NCBI GenBank assembly: GCA_030637065.1
Contig: DAOVVQ010000272.1
Coordinates: 1 to 5,245, forward strand
Length of the DNA: 5,245 nucleotides
Direction: 5' to 3'
From: Planctomycetota bacterium
GTDB taxonomy: Bacteria > Planctomycetota > Phycisphaerae > Sedimentisphaerales > Anaerohalosphaeraceae
Shown: one piece after another, positions 1 through 5,245 of the stretch
How the letters are laid out: each line of letters opens with the position of its first letter
Position numbering within the stretch: the stretch's first letter is position 1
Notes under the pieces: generated by a model
The model's input: only the letters and a program-made list of their open reading frames with translations
Told to the model about the DNA's origin: nothing
Database searches by the model: none
Translations under genes and position numbers: made by a program

Positions 1-545
1 ATATTGGCTGGGTCAAAGTTAACCGCGACAGCCGGATGATCCATCTCTTCGAGAAAACCCCTCAGCTCCTCCGCCGTCTCCTGACCCGTTTCCAGCAGCA
101 ATATCACATTCTGCTGAGCGGCGGCATCGGCCATCAGCTTTATACGGTCATGAAACTTGCGGGCATACTCAGGCCGGCTCTCGTCGATAAAACCGATATG
201 CGTCGACAGGTACGGCACCTTCAGTTCGGCGGTGGCAGCGATAGCGGACTCGAAGATCCGCCGGTTACTCTCCCAGCAGTCATCCGGAGCGATCCCGCCG
301 CTGACCTTTATAGCATCAAGGCTGGAATAGTCCTCCTGCGGAAAACCGATCATCGTAGAACTGACAACCCAGCCCTGCTGGCGGACCTGCTCTAAATATT
401 TTTCGGATTTATCTATGCACGCCGGCCGCAGATCCAGGTGGACATTATCGACTTGCAACTGCTCCATGGTCTCAATTACGCCATTAAGGTCCGTCTGCAA
501 CGACCAACTGCACACGCCAATCGCCCACGCGCCGCATCTTGCCAT
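1..545 (-). CDS. Sugar phosphate isomerase/epimerase-like TIM-barrel protein (3' part cut off by window edge)
   Basis: The first 181 residues of a xylose-isomerase-like TIM-barrel protein (AP endonuclease 2 superfamily) are visible. The ATG at 545-543 is preceded by GGAG at 555-552 with a 6-base gap, which fixes the start. Visible landmarks are a first barrel strand AIGVCSW (8-14), STHIGF (114-119), LLLETG (149-154) and NFDPAN (176-181). In this superfamily the Glu and Asp of the last two motifs (here E152 and D178) bind the divalent metal; the remaining His and Glu ligands should lie in the missing part. Members usually have about 260-290 residues, so roughly a third is missing. There is no signal peptide, so it should be cytosolic. 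It lies 40 bases after a Gfo/Idh/MocA gene, a pairing seen in inositol (IolE/IolI-like) and keto-sugar pathways. The reaction could be epimerisation, isomerisation or dehydration of a sugar or polyol; the substrate is unknown. Confidence 0.88.
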   Translation of the reverse strand, partial: MARCGAWAIGVCSWSLQTDLNGVIETMEQLQVDNVHLDLRPACIDKSEKYLEQVRQQGWVVSSTMIGFPQEDYSSLDAIKVSGGIAPDDCWESNRRIFESAIAATAELKVPYLSTHIGFIDESRPEYARKFHDRIKLMADAAAQQNVILLLETGQETAEELRGFLEEMDHPAVAVNFDPAN

Positions 546-551
546 ATTTAT

Positions 552-555
552 CTCC
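552..555 (-). promoter_or_regulatory. Ribosome binding site of the isomerase-like gene
   Basis: GGAG lies 6 bases before the ATG at 545-543, in the 40-base gap after the upstream oxidoreductase stop codon. It supports this start and shows that the gene is translated independently within the operon. Confidence 0.65.
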
Positions 556-585
556 AATTTATTTGTTGTTTGTCTGCCCGAATCT

Positions 586-1608
586 TCAAAGCGTTACCAT
601 CTTGCCCGTAAGAGCCGATTCCTGCTCCGCCTCCACTATCCTGAGCGACTCCTTCGACTGAGCCGGCGTTATAACCTCTCCCTGCGGCCCTAACACCTTG
701 CCCGCTATCAGGTTGGCGAAATATTCGATCTCACGGGAATATCCGTCGCCGGCTGCAACTTCAGGACTGAACGCGTCGGCCTTCGAAGGATAGACCATAA
801 ACACCGGGTCCCGCGTACAGTCGTAAACGATCGTCGCACCCTCGAACAGTATCTCGAAATTCATCCGAAAATTAAACGAATCGCTCACCCTCCAACTGCC
901 CTCGGCTGTGATGAGCTTGCCGCCATCGTAGTGATATTGCGTGTCGATGTGGCTTACATGCCCGTCGGTCATAAGGGCCCGACTGCTGACCGCCACCGGC
1001 ATCCCGAGCAGATAATGAACATAATCCGAGTCATGGATATGAAGATCAAGAACCATCCCGCCGCTTTGGCTGGCGTCACGCATCCAGTCGTCGCTGCTCC
1101 ACGTCGGAATAACGCTAAGCCGCTGAAAATGCCCGACAAGGACCTTGCCATACTCGCCGGAATCGACGATCTCTTTGGCCTTCGCATATTCGGGCCAAAA
1201 ACGAATACAGTGCGCGATCATAAGTTCCGCCTCGCTCTCCGCCGCAGCCGCGATCATCCGGTCGCACTGATCCAACGTAAGAGCCATCGGCTTTTCGCAA
1301 AGAACACTCACCCCAGCCTCAAGAGCCTTTATCGCAAAGTCGGCATGAAGAAACGTCGGCAGAGTCAGCGAGATCGCGTCGAGCTTCTCATCGGTCAGGA
1401 ACTTGTCATAGTCCGTGTAAAAGTTCACACCAGAAAGGTCGACATTCTCCGGCAGACCGTCGATATTGCCGACGATCTCTCCGGCATCTGCGGCTATTGC
1501 CGGATTGGCATCACAGATCGCCTTAACGTTGGCACCCTCAAGCCCGCTCCAGCAGCCAAAGTGCATCCGACCCATAAAACCAAAACCAACGATCCCTATA
1601 TCCGGCAT
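586..1608 (-). CDS. Cytosolic Gfo/Idh/MocA family NAD(P)-dependent oxidoreductase
   Basis: A complete 340-residue protein of usual length for the Gfo/Idh/MocA family. It has an N-terminal Rossmann fold with GFGFMG (8-13) right at the N-terminus and no signal peptide, so it should be cytosolic. The family Lys motif CEKP is at 104-107 (K106). The C-terminal domain opens with GGMVLDLHIHDSD (183-195), where D188 and H192 match the catalytic Asp and His of inositol-dehydrogenase-type enzymes. All expected catalytic positions are therefore intact. These enzymes oxidise or reduce a hydroxyl/keto group on sugars, inositols or related polyols with NAD(H) or NADP(H). The start at 1608 has AGAGGG at 1619-1614. 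The gene follows the Tat-type oxidoreductase by 18 bases and precedes the isomerase-like gene by 40, so it is the middle visible gene of an operon. The substrate cannot be predicted. Confidence 0.93.
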   Translation of the reverse strand: MPDIGIVGFGFMGRMHFGCWSGLEGANVKAICDANPAIAADAGEIVGNIDGLPENVDLSGVNFYTDYDKFLTDEKLDAISLTLPTFLHADFAIKALEAGVSVLCEKPMALTLDQCDRMIAAAAESEAELMIAHCIRFWPEYAKAKEIVDSGEYGKVLVGHFQRLSVIPTWSSDDWMRDASQSGGMVLDLHIHDSDYVHYLLGMPVAVSSRALMTDGHVSHIDTQYHYDGGKLITAEGSWRVSDSFNFRMNFEILFEGATIVYDCTRDPVFMVYPSKADAFSPEVAAGDGYSREIEYFANLIAGKVLGPQGEVITPAQSKESLRIVEAEQESALTGKMVTL

Positions 1609-1613
1609 ACGAA

Positions 1614-1619
1614 CCCTCT
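1614..1619 (-). promoter_or_regulatory. Ribosome binding site of the cytosolic oxidoreductase
   Basis: AGAGGG lies 5 bases before the ATG at 1608-1606. It fills most of the 18-base gap after the TAA (1629-1627) of the upstream gene, so no separate promoter fits here and cotranscription is likely. Confidence 0.65.
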
Positions 1620-1626
1620 ATTAAGG

Positions 1627-2967
1627 TTAAAGCGTCCAGCCCTGTCGGTAAGGACGCCTGAGGAACTCATTGGCCTCTGGCATATTGGAAAACTCGCCCT
1701 TGCCGGCGTCCCAATGCAGCCTCTGGCGCGACATCTTGTCCGCTATGGCCATCCGAAGAGCAACGTTACCCATCAGTACCGTCTCGGTCAGCGGCCCTGC
1801 AAAATCAAAATTAGCCCCGCCGGGCTCGCCGCCCTTGCAGGCCTCTATCCACTCGACATAATGGCCCGGCGAACGCGCGATCGTCTTGGGCGGCACGCCA
1901 TACTGCCTCATCTTGCTCTCCGGGATCACACGCCCGTCGAGGATCTTGCCCTTTTCGCCGACATAAAGCGTGCCCTGCTTGCCCATCTGGCGACCATCCT
2001 CCAACTCGGCGGGCCGAAGCGGCTTTAGCCCGCCATCGTACCAGGTAACCGTAACCGGCGGCTTCGAACCCCGCGCACCAAAGTCATAAGTCACCATCGA
2101 GCCGGCAGGATACGTCTCTTTGTTTACCGGTGTCGACGTCGCCTGGACCGTCAGCGGATATCGCAATTTCAAAGCCCGAAAGATCGGGTCGATATTATGA
2201 CAGCCCATATCGCCGAGCGCCCCGGTACCAAAATCCCACCAGCCGCGCCACTTAAACGGATGATAGGCCGGATTGTAAGGCCTCTCGGGGGCCGGTCCCA
2301 GCCAGAGATCCCAGTCTAATTCATCCGGGGTATGTACATGGCCGTCCGGACGGCCAACGGCCTGCGGCCATATAGGACGGTTGGTCCAGACGTGAACCTC
2401 CGTTATCTCGCCGATCGCGTCGTCAGTGATCATCTCCTCGATCCGCCGCCGCTCCTCGCCGGCCTGGCCCTGATTACCCATCTGCGTGGCAACATTCATC
2501 CTGCGGGCCGTCTTCCTGAGAAGCTGAGCCTCCTCGATAGTCTGCGTCAGCGGCTTTTGGCAGTACACGTGCTTGCCCCTCTTCATCGCAGCCATCGAAA
2601 TGACCGCATGTGTGTGGTCCGGTGTCGCGATCACAACGCCGTCAATATCCTTCTGCTTATCGAGCATCCGGCGATAGTCTTTGTACCGCCTGGCCTTTGG
2701 GTACTCCTCGAATATTTTGGCGGCGTGACCGAAATCGACATCGCACAAAGCCACGATATTCTCGCTGCTGACCTCGCGGGCGTCGGTCTTGCCCTTGCCG
2801 CCGATCCCAATAACAGCGATATTGAGCTTGTCATTAGCCGCGACATAACCCCTGCCGCCCAATACATGACGAGGAACGATAGTAAAAGCCCCCACAGCCG
2901 CACCAGCACCACGGATAAACCGACGACGACTGATCGACTTCCTGACAATACCTGACTCATTACTCAT
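1627..2967 (-). CDS. Tat-exported Gfo/Idh/MocA family oxidoreductase
   Basis: A complete 446-residue protein with a twin-arginine signal: SRRRFIR at 13-19, then a hydrophobic stretch GAGAAVGAFTIV (20-31). This predicts export of the folded, cofactor-loaded enzyme across the cytoplasmic membrane; no clear AXA cleavage site is seen. The Rossmann motif is GIGGKG (54-59). The usual EKP lysine motif is CQKP (136-139, K138), with Gln in place of Glu. The substrate-domain signature GDMGCHNID (252-260) supplies D253 and H257. The protein is longer than cytosolic relatives because of the leader and inserts in the C-terminal domain, such as the Trp-rich PFKWRGWWDFG (237-247). Exported relatives include glucose-fructose oxidoreductase and the NAD-dependent GH109 glycosidases, so oxidation/reduction or NAD-assisted glycosidic cleavage are both possible. 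It is the first gene after the predicted promoter at 3118-3146 and heads the operon. Confidence 0.93.
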   Translation of the reverse strand: MSNESGIVRKSISRRRFIRGAGAAVGAFTIVPRHVLGGRGYVAANDKLNIAVIGIGGKGKTDAREVSSENIVALCDVDFGHAAKIFEEYPKARRYKDYRRMLDKQKDIDGVVIATPDHTHAVISMAAMKRGKHVYCQKPLTQTIEEAQLLRKTARRMNVATQMGNQGQAGEERRRIEEMITDDAIGEITEVHVWTNRPIWPQAVGRPDGHVHTPDELDWDLWLGPAPERPYNPAYHPFKWRGWWDFGTGALGDMGCHNIDPIFRALKLRYPLTVQATSTPVNKETYPAGSMVTYDFGARGSKPPVTVTWYDGGLKPLRPAELEDGRQMGKQGTLYVGEKGKILDGRVIPESKMRQYGVPPKTIARSPGHYVEWIEACKGGEPGGANFDFAGPLTETVLMGNVALRMAIADKMSRQRLHWDAGKGEFSNMPEANEFLRRPYRQGWTL

Positions 2968-2976
2968 AATTGATAT

Positions 2977-2981
2977 CCTCC
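2977..2981 (-). promoter_or_regulatory. Strong Shine-Dalgarno of the Tat-type oxidoreductase
   Basis: GGAGG lies 9 bases before the ATG at 2967-2965. It is the best Shine-Dalgarno match in the window and supports the start that includes the complete Tat signal. Confidence 0.75.
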
Positions 2982-3037
2982 AGATAAAAAGATTATTCTA
3001 ACTTGTTTTTGAATCCTCAGATTAAAGCCACATAGGA

Positions 3038-3051
3038 TGCGATATTTCGCA
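3038..3051. promoter_or_regulatory. Palindrome 2, related operator-like site in the leader
   Basis: TGCGA-TATT-TCGCA has 5-base arms around a 4-base centre. Read on the minus strand it contains GCGAAATAT, the same nine bases found on the plus strand in the palindrome at 3089-3103. The centres are about 51.5 bases apart, close to five helical turns, which would place two bound proteins on the same face of the DNA. No regulator gene is visible in the window. Confidence 0.4.
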
Positions 3052-3088
3052 CCAATCAACTGTCATTACCGCAAAGACGTCTCTGGCC

Positions 3089-3103
3089 CGCGAAATATTC
3101 GCG
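3089..3103. promoter_or_regulatory. Palindrome 1, operator-like, just downstream of the predicted transcription start
   Basis: CGCGAA-ATA-TTCGCG has perfect 6-base arms around a 3-base centre. It lies at about +9 to +23 relative to the predicted start, where a bound repressor would block RNA polymerase. As RNA it could also form a small hairpin near the 5' end of the leader. It shares the core GCGAAATAT with the second palindrome at 3038-3051. Confidence 0.45.
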
Positions 3104-3117
3104 ATCTTAGCCCGACA

Positions 3118-3146
3118 ATTATACACTTTTGAGCCTCCAATTGCAA
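3118..3146 (-). promoter_or_regulatory. Predicted sigma70-type promoter of the oxidoreductase operon
   Basis: On the minus strand a -35 box TTGCAA (3146-3141, 4 of 6 consensus bases) is followed by a 17-base spacer and a perfect -10 box TATAAT (3123-3118). Transcription would start near 3111, giving a leader of about 144 bases before the ATG at 2967. The orientation and spacing fit the operon. The chance of a perfect -10 box with ideal spacing occurring at random in an AT-richer intergenic region is not negligible, so this remains a prediction. Confidence 0.6.
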
Positions 3147-3267
3147 TAGGCCAAATCGTCCGCCAAAACCGCCATTTTTAGCCCATCTCAGATGTCCGTA
3201 TCCTGTCCAATCTCCCAAAAACCAATGCCTCGTTAAAAAACCACGGAAACCTCTACATTGCTCGATG

Positions 3268-3339
3268 GGTGGCAGCGTGTTTGCGTAGCAAACCGATGGT
3301 CGTATGCACACCGGCGCCCACCATCGGTTTGGCTCCACC
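3268..3339. repeat. Nested inverted-repeat (REP-like) element
   Basis: The arms AAACCGATGGT (3290-3300) and ACCATCGGTTT (3320-3330) form a perfect 11-base stem around a 19-base loop. An outer pair, GGTGG (3268-3272) with CCACC (3335-3339), and AGC (3287-3289) with GCT (3332-3334) extend the fold. A competing small hairpin GTTTGC-GTA-GCAAAC (3279-3293) shares bases with the left arm, so the two folds exclude each other. There is no U tract on either side, so it is not a classical terminator, although it could stop or stabilise the 3' end of the HzsA-related transcript. The architecture resembles a dispersed palindromic repeat; copy number elsewhere is unknown. Confidence 0.55.
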
Positions 3340-3405
3340 AAATCCCAGAACCACCCGGCTGAAAACTATTTTTGAATTTTGATCTGTATTTTTTCATTTT
3401 AATTT

Positions 3406-5245
3406 TTAATCTTTGATTTTCTGCTCATCCCGTATAGCCGACCGGTTCGACAGTTCCACTTCCCTGCGGGCCGCGTATTTCTCCTGCCTCCTCCGATCGA
3501 CAGCCGCCGCTACGAAGCCTTTCATCTCTGCACGAGGCGTCTTAGCCAACATCTTTTTGCCGTCGCGAATGATCCCAAGCGCCTCTTTGTATCCCGAAGG
3601 ATCGGCCTCCTTAAGCCCCGCAAGGCACCTGCTTAGCCCGGGCCGGTCGAAACTGATCTGCGGACCCTCGTTCGCCTTGCACGAAGCCAGCTTGTCAAAC
3701 GCCACCCTCGTCAGCTTCGACAGCCTGGTGATCTGCTTTTTGTCAAGCGGCGACCGACCGGCAAGATTGGCTGGGTACGCACTGTCATAGCTTGGATAAT
3801 ACGGCGCGTTGATATCGATCCACGTAATGATCCGGTCCAGTTCTTCATCACTGAGCCTGACGCCATAATGACCCTCTCGCAGCGTCTGCGCCAAAGGACT
3901 GACAGCCGAGCCCCACGAATACGGCTGTTGCGTCTCATGGGGTCCAGCGCCGATCGCCTTTACAAACCCCTTTCGCCACAATTCGTTGTACGACGTACTA
4001 AAGACCAGCGTCCGGTCTGCTGCCAGGTTAAGGGCCTCACCTGCCTCACCGCCGTAGTCGTGGCAGCTTACGCAATGCCTGTCAAAAACCGGCTGAACCT
4101 CGCGAACATAGTTAAAAAGCCGCTCCTTACCATACCAGCCGTCAAGCCCACTCGCCGCCCGCCGAAGCGCAAGCGAAGTTTCACCCGACGCCTCCGCCCC
4201 CGCACCTGCCACTGACACCATCGCCGCAGCCGAACGCCGGTCGTCATGACAACCGATACACCCAGCCGTTTCACCCGACTGGACAAGCGTTCCGCTCCGC
4301 ATCGACTGGATCATCATCCCATCTTCATCCAGAAGCTGAAAATACACAAACTTTTCACCCGGAACCGCAAAATACACCGACCCGTCAGATTCAACCGGAA
4401 CAGTCCCCAATATCCGTTTATTATTAAAATCATGCCAGTTCATCGCCGGCGCCATCGCACCCTGACCAGTCCAGCCGAGATTCGTCCAGTTACGCTTCTC
4501 GGGCGACTCAACCACGCGAAGGAACCTGACATCGCCGCGATTAACACCCTTCATATGCGTGCCGCGGTAAACGTCCGTAATATAAAAATAACCGTCGGCA
4601 TTATCGAAATCCCGACTTGGCGGTATAGGCGAAGAGGACATTCTCGCCCGAAGCGGAGCAGGATCGTAACAGCCGGCCCCTTCTGTATGGATAAGAACTT
4701 CATTACCGAAAACGTCAACTAAAAATATCCCCATCGCAAGCGTTCCCTGCCCCTTCGAGTCCAACTTACCCTCGCCGGTAGAGCGGCTGACAAGAAAATA
4801 CTTGTCGCTCAGCGGATAAGGGTCCTCGTATTTCGGCATAACCTGCTTGAACCTGTCAAATCCGTACTTGCCCTCCTGCCTCGGCTCCGGCTCGTCCATC
4901 AGCCCAGCGGCATCGGCAGGCCACATCCTGACAACCGGCTCGACACCGTCCATACCAAGCCGCCGGTCGATTATCGCCATCGCACCCCACGGACGATCGT
5001 GACACGACGTGAATATGCAAACCGCCTTACCCGTATCGCCGATCCCGCGAGCATCGATCACACCGCCCGGCGACCACGTATTATTGCCCCAATAGATCGA
5101 CGGACTCGTCCCGTCCGGGCGAACCGTCCACAAAGCCTGAGCGTCGCCGAAGTTGCGGTCGACATATTCCCACCGGTCATAAAGGATCCGCCCGTCGGCC
5201 AGAACCGAGCTGTGTCCCTCGAAGAGCGTACTCTTGCCGATCTGG
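3406..5245 (-). CDS. HzsA-related (hydrazine synthase alpha-like) dihaem c-type cytochrome protein, N-terminus cut off by window edge
   Basis: 612 C-terminal residues are visible, counted here from the window edge. The frame stays open to base 5245, so the true start lies outside. The first part (GHSSVLADGR at 10-19, RWEY at 24-27, SCHDRPWGA at 80-88, then TVPVESDGSVYF-type segments) matches the propeller-like middle region of planctomycete HzsA-related proteins. Two canonical haem c sites follow: CIGCH (329-333) and CVSCH (391-395). A WIDINAPYYPSY segment (475-486) closes the cytochrome-like domain. A Lys/Arg-rich helical tail runs from about 525 to 612. An extra C-X4-CH (CIFTSCH, 76-82) might bind haem or metal. 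Haem attachment implies a periplasmic location; the signal peptide would be in the missing part. Likely role: extracytoplasmic redox or an unknown oxidation. Hydrazine synthesis is not implied, because no HzsB/C-like genes are visible. The 438-base downstream gap suggests its own transcription unit. Confidence 0.85.
   Translation of the reverse strand, partial: QIGKSTLFEGHSSVLADGRILYDRWEYVDRNFGDAQALWTVRPDGTSPSIYWGNNTWSPGGVIDARGIGDTGKAVCIFTSCHDRPWGAMAIIDRRLGMDGVEPVVRMWPADAAGLMDEPEPRQEGKYGFDRFKQVMPKYEDPYPLSDKYFLVSRSTGEGKLDSKGQGTLAMGIFLVDVFGNEVLIHTEGAGCYDPAPLRARMSSSPIPPSRDFDNADGYFYITDVYRGTHMKGVNRGDVRFLRVVESPEKRNWTNLGWTGQGAMAPAMNWHDFNNKRILGTVPVESDGSVYFAVPGEKFVYFQLLDEDGMMIQSMRSGTLVQSGETAGCIGCHDDRRSAAAMVSVAGAGAEASGETSLALRRAASGLDGWYGKERLFNYVREVQPVFDRHCVSCHDYGGEAGEALNLAADRTLVFSTSYNELWRKGFVKAIGAGPHETQQPYSWGSAVSPLAQTLREGHYGVRLSDEELDRIITWIDINAPYYPSYDSAYPANLAGRSPLDKKQITRLSKLTRVAFDKLASCKANEGPQISFDRPGLSRCLAGLKEADPSGYKEALGIIRDGKKMLAKTPRAEMKGFVAAAVDRRRQEKYAARREVELSNRSAIRDEQKIKD

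Larger units (their letters stand above)
2968..3405. other. Gene-free region between the HzsA-related gene and the oxidoreductase operon
   Basis: This is 438 bases with no credible gene. In transcription order it holds an A-rich stretch on the minus strand right after the HzsA-related stop codon (about 3362-3405), a nested inverted-repeat element (3268-3339), an unassigned stretch (3147-3267), a promoter (3118-3146), and a predicted leader of about 144 bases with two related palindromes. A 91-codon minus-strand open frame at 3066-3341 runs through the hairpins and the promoter. It has no recognisable domain and is probably not a gene. No intrinsic terminator with a stem directly followed by a U tract was found for the HzsA-related gene. 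Confidence 0.7.

Noticed and set aside
931..2028. A 365-codon plus-strand open frame antisense to both oxidoreductases
   Set aside because: It spans the boundary of two well-supported minus-strand genes, has no recognisable domain and a composition rich in His, Arg and Pro, as expected for a shadow frame.
2332..2955. A 207-codon plus-strand open frame
   Set aside because: It lies entirely opposite the N-terminal half of the Tat-type oxidoreductase, whose Tat signal, Rossmann motif and CQKP motif are intact. It is a shadow.
2995..3000. TAGAAT as the -10 box of the operon
   Set aside because: No acceptable -35 box is seen at 16-18 bases, and the TTGCAA/TATAAT pair upstream is clearly better. 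It is kept only as an alternative.
3290..3330. The 11-base stem as an intrinsic terminator
   Set aside because: Neither strand has a U tract directly after the stem; the nearest minus-strand run of T (about 3235-3240) is some 50 bases further on.
3066..3341. A 91-codon minus-strand open frame in the intergenic region
   Set aside because: It runs through the hairpin element, the promoter and palindrome 1, has no family resemblance and no convincing ribosome binding site. It is more likely translated repeat or intergenic DNA.
4246..4722. A 158-codon plus-strand open frame
   Set aside because: It is antisense to the HzsA-related gene and overlaps the CIGCH haem site on the other strand; no domain is visible.
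5131..5133. TTG at 5133-5131 as the start of the HzsA-related protein
   Set aside because: The frame is open for 37 more codons to the window edge, and those codons encode family-like segments (GHSSVL, RWEY), so the gene begins outside the window.
3406..5245. Evidence that the organism performs anammox
   Set aside because: Only an HzsA-like protein is present. HzsB/HzsC or hydrazine dehydrogenase genes are not in the window, and HzsA-related proteins occur in many planctomycetes that do not perform anammox.

Overview
All four genes in this window lie on the minus strand. Two are cut by the window edges, so only the two oxidoreductases are complete. The gene types suggest an anaerobic, sugar-degrading member of the Planctomycetota (Phycisphaerae/Sedimentisphaerales-like). 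Those types are a hydrazine-synthase-alpha-like (HzsA-related) dihaem protein, a Tat-exported Gfo/Idh/MocA oxidoreductase with the family-typical VPRHVLGG segment, a second cytosolic Gfo/Idh/MocA protein and a TIM-barrel sugar isomerase. The taxonomic assignment is inferred from family resemblance; no marker gene is present.

Layout, read in the direction of transcription (right to left). From 5245 to 3406 is the C-terminal part of the HzsA-related protein. From 3405 to 2968 is a 438-base gene-free stretch. It holds a foldable REP-like inverted-repeat element (3268-3339), a convincing sigma70-type promoter (TTGCAA, 17 bases, TATAAT; 3146-3118), and two related AT-centred palindromes in the predicted leader (3089-3103 and 3038-3051). 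Then come the Tat-type oxidoreductase (2967-1627), the cytosolic oxidoreductase (1608-586) and the start of the sugar phosphate isomerase/epimerase-like gene (545 to beyond 1).

The last three genes are separated by only 18 and 40 bases and each has its own Shine-Dalgarno sequence, so they look like one operon that continues beyond the window. A likely logic is redox and epimerase chemistry on a sugar or polyol. One NAD(P)-type oxidoreductase works outside the cytoplasmic membrane and a second inside, and the TIM-barrel enzyme isomerises, epimerises or eliminates on the keto-sugar. The actual substrate cannot be read from the sequence. The HzsA-related gene appears to be a separate transcription unit.

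The points most worth a second look are the HzsA-like cytochrome, with an additional CX4CH motif besides two canonical CXXCH sites, the paired palindromes downstream of a near-consensus promoter, and the nested hairpin element. I found no CRISPR array, tRNA, rRNA, transposase or recognisable riboswitch.
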